Assembly (NCBI RefSeq): GCF_004331435.1
Contig: NZ_SJKA01000008.1
Span: 62,001-126,000 of the forward strand
DNA length: 64,000 bases
Reading direction: 5' to 3'
Source of the DNA: Kribbella sindirgiensis
GTDB taxonomy: Bacteria > Actinomycetota > Actinomycetes > Propionibacteriales > Kribbellaceae
Within the stretch, counting starts at the first letter, position 1. Every line of letters starts with the position of its first letter. Below the pieces are notes generated by a model. That model saw only the letters and a list, made by a program, of their open reading frames with translations. It was not told the DNA's origin and did no database searches. Shown in pieces: positions 1 to 7,120 of the stretch. The translations under genes were made by a program, and so were the position numbers.

Positions 1-105
1 GAGCAGATAGATCTGCCCGACGGACAGGTAGTTCGCCGCCCGCCAGTACGCATCGATCCCGCGCAGCTCGTCGTCGGTCAGCGGTCTGGCGTCGAGCTTC
101 TGCAC
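1..105 (-). CDS. xfp: Phosphoketolase, N-terminal fragment cut by the window edge
   Basis: Phosphoketolase cleaves xylulose-5-phosphate or fructose-6-phosphate with phosphate to acetyl-phosphate plus an aldose phosphate, using thiamine diphosphate in the cytosol. Only the first 35 codons are present. They read from a GTG at 105 and include the family's N-terminal signature around residues 7-34, with the words [23 protein letters not shown]. The GTG lies one base after the stop of the upstream gene at 107-430, and no strong Shine-Dalgarno is visible, so translation is probably coupled to that gene. The pta-ackA pair about 17 kb away could convert its acetyl-phosphate to acetyl-CoA or to acetate and ATP. 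Identification is firm despite the short fragment, because this N-terminus is very conserved. Confidence 0.85.
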   Translation of the reverse strand, partial: MQKLDARPLTDDELRGIDAYWRAANYLSVGQIYLL

Positions 106-106
106 G

Positions 107-430
107 CTACCGCCCGACGGCCTTCGCCAGTTCGGACTTGGTCATCTTGGAGCGGCCCTTGATGTTCTTGTTCTTGGCCTCGTTGTAGAGCTGCTCCTTG
201 GTCCGGCCCTTCGACCCGCTGTGCGAGCGGAGGCCGCCGCGCCGCCCCGACGAGATGTCCTGCGTCGAGGTCCGGCTCTTCTCCTTGGCCTCACCCGACC
301 GCGCACGTTCCTTGTTGACGGTCCGCGCCGCGATCTCCTCGGCGGTGTCCTCGCTCCGGCCCCGCTTCTTCAGGCCGGCCTTGATGTGCTCGTACTGCCG
401 CTCGCGCTTCCGACTCGATCCAGCAGGCAT
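107..430 (-). CDS. Small basic 'plasmid stabilization'-type protein with Rho_N/SAP-like C-terminus
   Basis: A 107-residue, very basic, low-hydrophobicity protein. The first 65 residues are rich in Arg, Lys, Glu and Ser ([36 protein letters not shown]). Residues 77-107 form a helix-turn-helix-like module ([19 protein letters not shown]) resembling the Rho N-terminal or SAP fold that binds nucleic acid. From memory, actinobacterial relatives are often labelled plasmid stabilization protein, without proof of function. The ATG at 430 has a good Shine-Dalgarno (AAAGGAG) eight bases upstream. The stop is one base before the phosphoketolase GTG, so the two are probably co-transcribed. Binding of RNA or DNA is inference from charge and the terminal module. 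The hemerythrin gene at 917 ends in a similar module. Confidence 0.8.
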   Translation of the reverse strand: MPAGSSRKRERQYEHIKAGLKKRGRSEDTAEEIAARTVNKERARSGEAKEKSRTSTQDISSGRRGGLRSHSGSKGRTKEQLYNEAKNKNIKGRSKMTKSELAKAVGR

Positions 431-561
431 GTCGTTGCTCCTTTCACCCAGCCCGCCCAGTACCCGACGCCGCGCCCGGCCATTCAGGGTTTGAGTGCCG
501 TGCTGGTGGGAACCGGTAGGCAGCCGCGCTCAGATGAGCGCACCGGGGTGGGAGGGCGAGC

Positions 562-768
562 ATGGCTGTCGGCGGTGTGGACACGTACTACGACTACGAC
601 GAGCGCCAGTGGAAGTACCGGCGCCTGGGCGGCGGCCCGGTGCAGAAGTCGGTCGTCTGTCCCGAGCCTGCCGACAAGCCGACAGAGGCTGCACAGACGA
701 CCACCGTACGCCGTGAGCGGCACACGTCGGCGACGGCTGAATCGGTCAGCGGGCACCACCACCGCTGA
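562..768 (+). CDS. Small hypothetical protein
   Basis: A 68-residue frame starting MAVGGVDTYYDYDERQWKY. The ATG at 562 follows a purine-rich ribosome binding site (GGGTGGGAGGG, about six bases away), which is the main reason to accept it. The N-terminal half is aromatic and acidic. The C-terminal half is rich in Thr, Arg and His and ends HHHR. I recognise no domain, signal peptide or membrane segment. It is transcribed toward the hemerythrin gene, and the possible RNA structure at 779-870 follows directly. It could be a real small protein or a chance frame in GC-rich DNA. Confidence 0.4.
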   Translation: MAVGGVDTYYDYDERQWKYRRLGGGPVQKSVVCPEPADKPTEAAQTTTVRRERHTSATAESVSGHHHR

Positions 769-778
769 CATCCGAACG

Positions 779-870
779 CTTCGCGCCGGGCAGCACACGG
801 CCAGGCCGAGTGCAGCCAAGCTCGAAAGCCGGGTCTCGTCCTGGCGCCCGGGGTTGGGCCCGGCGCGAAG
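779..870 (+). promoter_or_regulatory. Possible structured mRNA leader upstream of the hemerythrin gene
   Basis: A perfect 12-base inverted repeat, CTTCGCGCCGGG at 779-790 and CCCGGCGCGAAG at 859-870, encloses 68 bases. Inside it a second pair, GCCAGG at 800-805 and CCTGGC at 840-845, nests in register. The right outer arm can alternatively pair with GCGCCCGGG at about 844-852 to form a short GC-rich hairpin, so two mutually exclusive folds are possible. The element ends about 47 bases before the hemerythrin ATG. I do not recognise a known riboswitch class, and GC-rich DNA gives such pairs by chance more often than average DNA does. Confidence 0.4.
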
Positions 871-916
871 CCGTCATCACGAACTACTGACTGACTATCA
901 AAGGGACGGCGGAAAG

Positions 917-1474
917 ATGCCTGGTGACGTTGTGGATCTGATCATGCAGGACCATCGGGAGGTCGAGCGGTTGTTCGACGAGTTGAGGGACAACCCGGAC
1001 AAGCGGCCGAACCTGCTGCCGGTGCTGACGACGTTGCTGACGGCCCACAGCCGCGCGGAGGAGGCCGAGGTGTACCCGGTGGCGGCGTCCGAGGCCGGGG
1101 AGAAGGAGGAGGTGTCGCACAGCCAGCAGGAGCACATCGAGGCCGATCAGCTGCTGGCCAAGCTCGCGGCGACCGATCCCGCGTCGGCCGACTTCGAGAA
1201 GATCCTGCAGAACCTCGTCGACGCGGTCTCGCACCACGTCGAGGAAGAGGAGACCAAGGTGTTGCCGGGCATCCGGTCCAACCTGTCCGACGAGCGGCGT
1301 ACCGAACTCGGCGAAGCGTTCGCAGCCAGCCGCAAGCAGCACCTGGGCGAGCAGCCGGGCGACATCACCCGCGACCAACTCGCCAAGCAAGCGGCGAACG
1401 CGGACATCTCCGGTACGTCGGATCTCCCCAAGGACAAGCTCCAGCAGAAGCTGCGGGACGAAGCCGAGGGCTGA
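917..1474 (+). CDS. Hemerythrin (HHE) domain protein with Rho_N-like C-terminal tail
   Basis: A 185-residue cytosolic protein. Residues 1-140 form a four-helix hemerythrin-like bundle with ligand-type His and Glu residues in DHREVERLF, AHSRAEEAEVYP, HSQQEHIEAD and HHVEEEETKVLP. Such domains bind a di-iron centre and take part in oxygen, nitric oxide or iron sensing. Residues 150-185 (TRDQLAKQAANADISGTS, then PKDKLQQKL) look like a Rho_N/SAP helical hairpin and parallel the tail of the basic protein at 107-430. The ATG at 917 was chosen because the HHE domain begins there and a GGAAAG site precedes it. A much longer open frame upstream has no coding character. A nucleic-acid-binding role for the tail is inference. 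Confidence 0.88.
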   Translation: MPGDVVDLIMQDHREVERLFDELRDNPDKRPNLLPVLTTLLTAHSRAEEAEVYPVAASEAGEKEEVSHSQQEHIEADQLLAKLAATDPASADFEKILQNLVDAVSHHVEEEETKVLPGIRSNLSDERRTELGEAFAASRKQHLGEQPGDITRDQLAKQAANADISGTSDLPKDKLQQKLRDEAEG

Positions 1475-1503
1475 GCGAGCTGCACCGCACGAGGTCCCGG
1501 CCG

Positions 1504-1747
1504 GTGCAGGCTCAGGGGCCGGAGGCGCGGCGGCCGCATCAGGCCGTACGCGAGGAGGTCGACGTCACGGCGGAGGGCGACGAGCGGCACGAGGGGTGGA
1601 TCGACGTTCTCGACGAGGACCGGGTACTGCGGTTTCCGGACCACCCATGACGTCGACGTCGACGGGGAGCTCCGGCAGGTGCTGGGCGAGCTGAAGACGA
1701 CCCTGGAGTACGAGAGCGAGCACGCGTCCGGCGCGCCGGACGCGTGA
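1504..1747 (+). pseudogene. Small acidic protein gene split by an apparent +1 frameshift
   Basis: A GTG at 1504 opens a frame of 48 codons ending at TGA 1648-1650 (it contains REEVDVTAEGDERHEGWIDV, then LDEDRVL). Shifting one base at about 1630 continues smoothly in the next frame to TGA 1745-1747, giving FRTTHDVDVDGELRQVLGEL and then KTTLEYESEH. Both halves are acidic and look like one protein of about 80 residues. I therefore read it as a single gene interrupted by one extra base, or by an assembly error. Two separate tiny ORFs are less likely because the second half has no start of its own. Function is unknown. Confidence 0.5.
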
Positions 1748-1974
1748 CGGTGGGTCCCGGGCGGTCGTCGGCACGGACAGAGGGTAGGATGGGTTCTCGA
1801 TCGCGCACACAGGAGCGGTGAATTCTGAGCCGTGTTCCTGGGGGACCCTCTGGACGGCCCTCTGCACGACACCGCTTGGCATGACGTGGAAAGGCATGGC
1901 GTCTGGTCGACGGGTCGGTCCTCGCGTGGTCTGGGGTTCCGCCACGGCTCGGTCGTGGCACGACACAGGAGGAA

Positions 1975-4128
1975 ATGTTGGCCCGACGAGGTCAGCGCCA
2001 GCCCGGCGCTACCCGTTCCGCTCCCCGTCGCCGGCGTCGCGTCCGTGACGGCGAGTCCGACGGTCTGATCCAGGTCCTCGCACAGGCCGTGCGCGAGGTC
2101 GAGGCCGCGGTCACCCGTGGCGCGATCAAGGCGTCGACCCGGACGAAATTCCAGATCGTCGCCCTGCTGGTCCGCGAGGAGCGGGCCCGGGTGAACGGCG
2201 CCGAGTCCGCCACCGAGGCGTACCGCACCGAGCAGCTCCGGCGGCTCGACGGGATCGCGACGATCCTGGCGAAGACCGCCGCGCTGGAGCCTTCGCTGCT
2301 CGGTCTGCTGGCCGAGGACGCGGTGATCTCCGAGGCCGCTGCCGCGCTGAAGCGGCAGATGCTGGAGGACGCCGGCATGGAGGCGCCGGAGGAGGCGGAG
2401 CCGGAGCAACCGGTCGCTCCCCCGGAGACGCAGACCCGCCGGGTGGTGCCGCAGGCGGTCGTCTCGCGGCAGCTCGCCAACCCGTTCCTGACCCCGGACT
2501 TCTCCAACGCCCCCGCCCGCGCGTCCAAGCCGAGCCGGCTGGGCGGCTGGGAGCTGATCGGACCGCTGCTGCGCTCCTTCGAGCACGCCGCGGCCTCGGC
2601 CACCATGCACCTGCCCGACCCGAAGTCGCTCCGGCTCGCCGGCGGTATCGACGCGCTCCGCCTCCGCGGCCTCGAACTGATGCCGCACCAGGCCGGTCTG
2701 ATCGAAGCCGCGGCCGAGGGCCACCGGACGTTCCTGCTCGCCGACGAGCCGGGTCTGGGCAAGACCGCCCAGGCGCTGCTCGCCGCGCAGGCCGCCGACG
2801 CCTATCCCCTGCTGGCCGTCGTGCCGAACGTCGTCAAGACGAACTGGGCCCGCGAGGCCGGCCTCTGGACACCGCGCCGTACGCCGACCGTCATCCACGG
2901 CGACGGCGACTCCATCGACGGCTTCGCGGACATCGTGGTGGTGAACTACGAGATCCTCGACCGGCACGTCGGCTGGCTCGGCGACCTCGGGTTCCGCGGC
3001 ATGGTCGTCGACGAGGCGCACTTCATCAAGAACAAGAAGTCGCAGCGGTCCCGGAACGTGCTCGACCTGTCCAACCGGATCCGCAGCCGGACCGCCCGGC
3101 CGCTGCTGATGGCCCTCACCGGTACGCCGCTGATCAACTCGATCGAGGACTTCACCGCGATCTGGGAGTTCCTCGGCTGGATCGACGAGAAGGCGCCGCG
3201 GGCCGAGCTGATGGAGAAGCTCGACGCGACCGACCTGACCCCGGCCGATCCCGGGTTCAACGCGGCCGCGCGGGCCAGCGTGATCGACATGGGCATCGTC
3301 CGGCGTCGCAAGGTCGACGTGGCCGCGGACATCCCGGCCCGCCGGATCGCCGACCTTCCCGTCGAGCTCGACGGCGCCGTCGGCCGCTCGATCCGGGCCG
3401 CGGAGCGCGAGCTCGCGGACCGGCTCGTCGAGCGGTACCGGACCGCGCTCGAGACCCGCCGTTCGGGTGTCGTCGTGGACGGTATCGACCACGACCTGGT
3501 CCGCCAGGTGGCCGGCTGGGAACGGACCGAGATGGCGGCCAAGAAGACCGGCGACAACGTGTTCAGCCTGTTCCGCCGGATCGGTCAGGCGAAAGCCGGC
3601 CTGGCCGCCGACTACGCGGCGCAGCTCGCGCAGAACGTCGGCAAGGTGGTGTTCTTCGCCCGCCACATCGAGGTGATGGACACCGCCGAGGAACTGTTCG
3701 CCGAGCGCGGCATCCGGTACTCCTCGATCCGCGGCGACCAGACCGCGCGTACCCGGCAGAAGAACATCGATGCCTTCGTCAACGACCCCGACGTGTCGAT
3801 CGCGGTCTGCTCGCTGCTGACCGCGGGCGTCGGCCTCAACCTGCAGGTCTCGTCGAACGTCGTGCTCGCCGAGCTGTCGTGGACCAACGCCGAGCAGACC
3901 CAGGCCATCGACCGGGTGCACCGGATCGGCCAGGACGAGCCGGTGACCGCGTGGCGGATCATCGCCGCCCAGACCATCGACACCCGGGTGGCGGACCTGA
4001 TCGACGCCAAGGCCGGTCTGGCCGCCAAGGCCCTCGACGGCTCCGACGAAGAGGTCGGCTCCTCCGCCGACTTCCAGCTCGAAGCGCTGGCCGCACTGCT
4101 CACCCGGGCCCTGGAAGCTGCTGCCTGA
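1975..4128 (+). CDS. SNF2-family DEAD/DEAH-box helicase
   Basis: A 717-residue ATP-dependent DNA translocase. After a basic, Arg-rich N-terminus (residues 1-25) and a helical region comes the helicase core. Walker A is DEPGLGKT, with Lys at residue 263. The Walker B box is DEAH at 346-349. The C-terminal helicase motif is GVGLNLQVSSNVVLAELSW followed by DRVHRIGQ near 645-655. The arrangement and the QxxDRxHRIGQ motif are typical of SNF2/SMARCAL1-like enzymes that remodel or anneal DNA, so a role in DNA repair is likely. The ATG at 1975 has a near-ideal AGGAGG site at 1968-1973. The gene stands alone behind a 230-base upstream gap and ends one base before the stop of the convergent DUF1684 gene. 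Confidence 0.9.
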   Translation: MLARRGQRQPGATRSAPRRRRRVRDGESDGLIQVLAQAVREVEAAVTRGAIKASTRTKFQIVALLVREERARVNGAESATEAYRTEQLRRLDGIATILAKTAALEPSLLGLLAEDAVISEAAAALKRQMLEDAGMEAPEEAEPEQPVAPPETQTRRVVPQAVVSRQLANPFLTPDFSNAPARASKPSRLGGWELIGPLLRSFEHAAASATMHLPDPKSLRLAGGIDALRLRGLELMPHQAGLIEAAAEGHRTFLLADEPGLGKTAQALLAAQAADAYPLLAVVPNVVKTNWAREAGLWTPRRTPTVIHGDGDSIDGFADIVVVNYEILDRHVGWLGDLGFRGMVVDEAHFIKNKKSQRSRNVLDLSNRIRSRTARPLLMALTGTPLINSIEDFTAIWEFLGWIDEKAPRAELMEKLDATDLTPADPGFNAAARASVIDMGIVRRRKVDVAADIPARRIADLPVELDGAVGRSIRAAERELADRLVERYRTALETRRSGVVVDGIDHDLVRQVAGWERTEMAAKKTGDNVFSLFRRIGQAKAGLAADYAAQLAQNVGKVVFFARHIEVMDTAEELFAERGIRYSSIRGDQTARTRQKNIDAFVNDPDVSIAVCSLLTAGVGLNLQVSSNVVLAELSWTNAEQTQAIDRVHRIGQDEPVTAWRIIAAQTIDTRVADLIDAKAGLAAKALDGSDEEVGSSADFQLEALAALLTRALEAAA

Positions 4129-4129
4129 C

Positions 4130-4729
4130 CTAGCCTGACAACTCCCCCACCGGCAGCTCGACACTCAGCGTGTTGGTTGCCGGTGCGAGGGGGCAGGTCC
4201 ACTCCGGGCTGTAGGCGCAGGACGGGTTGTACGCGAAGTTCAGATCGACGACGAACTCATGCGGGTCGCTGCCGAGGTCGGCGCCTTTCACCGTGTCGAT
4301 CAGGTAGCGGCCGCCGCCGTACGTCGAGCTGCTCGCGTCCTTGACCGGGACGAAGAGACCGCCGCCGTACGACTCCAGCCACCAGACGTCCAGGACCCCC
4401 ACCGGTAGATGGAGTACGCCGACGCGCGAGAACGGGATCACGCCGTCGGTCGCGGACTGGAACTCCCACGTGAACGGCTTCACGTCGGTGTCAATGGTCG
4501 CCTCGAATCTGAACTCGGGGCGGTACGCCGCGACGGGCGCCCCGGCGTACCGGTCGCGCCGTTCGATCGGCACCGGAGAGGCGGGGTGCTCCGTCAGCAG
4601 GTCGTTGCGGGTGGCTTGCCAGTGGGCGTGGGCGGCGGCTGGGTCGGGCTCGGCGCGGACGGCCTGGTAGAGCGCGAAGACCTGGCGGCGCCAGTCGGCT
4701 ACGGCTAGTGCGGGGGCCGCGAACGTCAC
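4130..4729 (-). CDS. DUF1684 family protein
   Basis: A 199-residue protein recognised as DUF1684 from RDRYAGAPVAAYRPEFRFEA near the middle, and from GGGRYLIDTVKGAD and NFAYNPSCAYSPEWTCPLAP near the end, the last being the family's conserved Cys- and Pro-rich signature. The biochemical function of the family is not known. The GTG at 4729 was chosen because AGGAG lies six bases upstream and the frame before it is covered by the neighbouring gene. The gene begins 11 bases after the stop of the transglycosylase-like lipoprotein, so they form a probable two-gene operon. No signal peptide is seen. Confidence 0.85.
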   Translation of the reverse strand: MTFAAPALAVADWRRQVFALYQAVRAEPDPAAAHAHWQATRNDLLTEHPASPVPIERRDRYAGAPVAAYRPEFRFEATIDTDVKPFTWEFQSATDGVIPFSRVGVLHLPVGVLDVWWLESYGGGLFVPVKDASSSTYGGGRYLIDTVKGADLGSDPHEFVVDLNFAYNPSCAYSPEWTCPLAPATNTLSVELPVGELSG

Positions 4730-4740
4730 GGGTTCTCCTG

Positions 4741-5406
4741 TCAGCTCTTGAGTGCTTCGGCGGACTTCGCCCAGTTGTCGTGCAAGCGGTCGACGTACGA
4801 CTGCGCCTGCGAACCGGCCTTGCGGCCGCGCGCGAAGATCCGCATGTTGCCGCCGCCGGCGTTGTAGCCGAGGGCAAGCAACTCGTCCTTGGTGTAGAGG
4901 TCGGCGCGCTGGGCCGGCAGCCGTCGCGCGAGGTCGTGCAGGTGCCAGGCCGCGGCCTGGATCGCCAGGGCGGGGTTGTCGGGCAGCTCTTCCCACTTCC
5001 GCCGGGCGAAGTCGCGGCCGCGTTTGGTCTCGTCGAACGCGGGTTTGTGCATGTTCGCGATCCCGAACGCCGGGTCGGAGTCCACCTCCGCCCACTGCCG
5101 CTCGAACTTCGGGTCGTGCGGCTTGTACGACTCGTTGTACAAGATTGCCATCAGCAACTGCGGGTTGATCCCGGCCTGCTTGGCGTACCGGCGCACGTCG
5201 GGGGCGAAGTGCGCCGGATCGTAGTCGTCGTACCAGGGTTTCGACGTCGTGGTCTTCGCGGTCGGCTTGGCCGTCGCTGTCGGGTTCGTGGCGGCCGGCT
5301 TCGCGGTGGGGCTCGTCTTGGTGGTGGTGTCTTCTTTGTCGGAACAGGCCGCCCAGACCCCTACGAGCAGTACTCCGACCGCCACCCACCCCCAGCGTTT
5401 CGCCAC
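4741..5406 (-). CDS. Lytic transglycosylase-like lipoprotein (SLT fold)
   Basis: A 221-residue exported protein. Residues 1-21 are a short basic stretch and a hydrophobic segment ending VWAAC, a plausible but imperfect lipobox with Cys21. A Thr/Pro/Lys-rich linker follows (22-55). The catalytic domain has the soluble-lytic-transglycosylase pattern: ILYNESYKP with candidate catalytic Glu92, AFGIANMHKPAF in place of the GLMQ segment, and LGYNAGGGN in place of the AYNAG motif. It probably cleaves peptidoglycan glycan strands outside the membrane. The GTG at 5406 gives the complete signal sequence. The DUF1684 gene follows after 11 bases. The divergences in the GLMQ motif leave activity unproved. 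Confidence 0.8.
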   Translation of the reverse strand: MAKRWGWVAVGVLLVGVWAACSDKEDTTTKTSPTAKPAATNPTATAKPTAKTTTSKPWYDDYDPAHFAPDVRRYAKQAGINPQLLMAILYNESYKPHDPKFERQWAEVDSDPAFGIANMHKPAFDETKRGRDFARRKWEELPDNPALAIQAAAWHLHDLARRLPAQRADLYTKDELLALGYNAGGGNMRIFARGRKAGSQAQSYVDRLHDNWAKSAEALKS

Positions 5407-5479
5407 CCCACCACCGTAGTCAGTCCGGGCAACGCGCCGATCAGCGACACTTCCGGAAAGCGCTTGCTACGGTGGTCGG

Positions 5480-6124
5480 GTGATCTACGAGCTGAACCAT
5501 GTCGGTGGTCGGGTACAGGATCTCGAGGCGAGCCTGTCGTTCTACGGCGGGCTCGGGGCGGAGGTGGTCGACCGCTTGTTCATGCCCGGTCCGCGCGTCA
5601 ACCGGGTACACATCCAGCTCGCGACCGGCCTGGTCGAGCTGCTCCACCACGAGGAGCCCGACCCGCAGGCGACGTACGGGCTGAACCACATCGGCTTCAT
5701 GACCGACGACCTCGACGGCGACTACGCGCGGCTGATGGACCTCGGGTACGCCGAACTCTCGTCGCCGCGCGTGGCGGGGAGCGGGCAGGGCCGGCTCGCG
5801 TTCCTGTCCGACCCGAACGGTGTGCGCGTCGAACTCCTCCAGCGCTCGGAGGAGTTCCGCGTCGCACCGATCACGACGGGGCCGGTGCTCGGGTTCACGC
5901 ACGTCGCGGTCGCGGCACCCGACGCCGAGGCTGCGGCCGAGTTCTACGGCACCCACCTCGGCATGGAACGCATCGCCGACGACACCTTCCGGCTGGGCGC
6001 CGACACCGTGAAGCTCGTACCCCCACCCGCCGCCACCATCGCCCACCTGGCGTTCACCACCGAGACCCCCACCCCCGACACCCAGGACCCCGACGGCACC
6101 CCAGTCACCTTCCACGCGGCCTGA
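5480..6124 (+). CDS. Two-domain VOC (glyoxalase/bleomycin-resistance) protein
   Basis: A 214-residue cytosolic protein of two vicinal-oxygen-chelate modules. The first (residues 1-125) starts YELNHVGGRVQDLEASLSFY and contains GLNHIGFMTDDL and FLSDPNGVRVELLQ. The second (about 135-205) contains FTHVAVAAPDAEAAAEFYGT and HLGMERI. Paired His and Glu positions typical of VOC metal sites are present in the first half. Substrate cannot be inferred, and relatives include glyoxalases, dioxygenases and antibiotic-binding proteins. The GTG at 5480 follows a G-rich stretch. The gene is divergent from the lipoprotein gene and is followed by the repeat at 6161. Confidence 0.85.
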   Translation: MIYELNHVGGRVQDLEASLSFYGGLGAEVVDRLFMPGPRVNRVHIQLATGLVELLHHEEPDPQATYGLNHIGFMTDDLDGDYARLMDLGYAELSSPRVAGSGQGRLAFLSDPNGVRVELLQRSEEFRVAPITTGPVLGFTHVAVAAPDAEAAAEFYGTHLGMERIADDTFRLGADTVKLVPPPAATIAHLAFTTETPTPDTQDPDGTPVTFHAA

Positions 6125-6160
6125 CCCGCGCACCGCGCCTACTGACTGGGGCGGACACGC

Positions 6161-6262
6161 ACCGGGAACGCGCACTGGTGACCGGGAACAGGCAATGGTG
6201 ACTCGGGACAGGCAATACCAGGTGCCCACCCACCATTGCCTGTTCCCTGTTCCCTGATCCCC
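6161..6262. repeat. Dispersed palindromic repeat, copy A: three 20-nt units plus an inverted unit
   Basis: Three tandem 20-nt units lie at 6161-6180, 6181-6200 and 6201-6220, the middle one being ACCGGGAACAGGCAATGGTG. They are followed by an inverted unit at 6231-6250. Arms GGGAACAGGCAATGGTG at 6184-6200 and CACCATTGCCTGTTCCC at 6231-6247 are a perfect 17-base inverted repeat that would fold with a 30-base loop. The 67 bases at 6181-6247 match 55651-55717 at 64 positions. A decayed copy lies at 13095-13166. It sits just after a gene stop and before a gene remnant, as REP-like or miniature mobile elements do. Confidence 0.85.
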
Positions 6263-6282
6263 GGGTGCGGGACGGGGATCGC

Positions 6283-6423
6283 GTGATTGATGTTGGGGTG
6301 TGGAGGCTGACCCCGCCCGACGCGGAGCGCGCTAGAACCGGTTTGCGTGCGATGCTCGCGGCGCACGACAGCGGCGACGGCGTCCCGTTCGACTCCGCTG
6401 CCTGGATCGTCACCGCGAAGTGA
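6283..6423 (+). pseudogene. 3' remnant of a SAM-dependent methyltransferase gene
   Basis: An in-frame stretch of 46 codons ending TGA at 6421-6423 reads RLTPPDAERARTGLRAML, then AAHDSGDGVPFDSAAWIVTA. I recognise the end (GVPFDSAAWIVTA) as the usual C-terminus of class I methyltransferases in actinobacteria. The rest of the gene, including the SAM-binding motifs, is absent. The repeat at 6161-6262 sits immediately upstream, which suggests a deletion or insertion there removed the 5' part. A GTG at 6283 opens the frame but has no ribosome binding site. It is most likely non-functional. Confidence 0.65.
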
Positions 6424-6514
6424 CCGGCGTCACATTTCACGGATGTCGTATCCGCCGCGACCCGCCCGACGCTCAGGCACGAGCACCTCACACCACTTGA
6501 TCAAGGAGCACCAG

Positions 6515-7090
6515 ATGCGTTCCCTCATCACCACCGCGTTCATCTCCCTCGACGGCGTCGTGGACTCGCCCGGCGGCGAGCCGGGCTACCGCAACACCGG
6601 CTGGACCTTCAAGGACATCGCGTTCGACGAGGCGGCGTACGCAGTCAAGGGCGAGGAGCAGGAAGCCTCCACCGCGCTGCTGCTCGGCCGGGTCAGCTAC
6701 CAGGCGTTCTCGCCGGTCTGGCCGGGGATGGTCGAGGAGTTCGCCGGCTACAACGCGATGCGGAAGTACGTCGTCTCGACCACCCTCCAGGACAGCGACC
6801 TGGTGTCGAACTGGGGCGAGACCACGATCCTGCGTTCCCTCGACGACGTCGCCGCGCTGAAGGAGACCGAGGGCGGCCCGATCATCGTCCACGGCAGCGC
6901 CACCCTCAACCGCAACCTCTCCGACGCGGGCCTGATCGACCAGTACAACCTGCTGGTCTTCCCCGTCCTCCTCGGCGCCGGCAAGCGCCTCTTCAGCGAC
7001 GCCGACCGCGACAAGCTCAACCTCAACCTCACGTCGAGCGAGTCCTACGGCAACGGCATCCAGAAACTGGTGTACGCCGTCCAGCACTGA
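6515..7090 (+). CDS. Dihydrofolate reductase / RibD C-terminal family protein
   Basis: A 191-residue cytosolic protein of the RibD-C (DHFR-like) family, which binds NADPH. It starts MRSLITTAFISLDGVVDSPG, the usual first strand and loop. ALLLGRVSYQAFSPVWP is the conserved GRxTYE-like segment. Later come GPIIVHGSATLNRNL and NLLVFPVLLGAGKRLF, the characteristic end of the fold. Stand-alone members are usually annotated as dihydrofolate reductase family protein with unknown substrate. The ATG at 6515 is preceded by AAGGAG at a good distance. No riboflavin gene is nearby, so a role in riboflavin synthesis is not supported. Confidence 0.88.
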   Translation: MRSLITTAFISLDGVVDSPGGEPGYRNTGWTFKDIAFDEAAYAVKGEEQEASTALLLGRVSYQAFSPVWPGMVEEFAGYNAMRKYVVSTTLQDSDLVSNWGETTILRSLDDVAALKETEGGPIIVHGSATLNRNLSDAGLIDQYNLLVFPVLLGAGKRLFSDADRDKLNLNLTSSESYGNGIQKLVYAVQH

Positions 7091-7120
7091 GTTGTCGGAC
7101 CCCTGTACTACGGTTCGCGC

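Noticed and set aside
1147-4164. A 1005-codon open frame on the minus strand
   Set aside because: It is antisense to the hemerythrin and helicase genes and has the Arg/Gly/Val/Asp composition of a GC-rich shadow frame, with no domain.
6161-6262. CRISPR-like array from the tandem 20-nt units
   Set aside because: The units are contiguous without unique spacers, one is inverted, and no cas gene is present.
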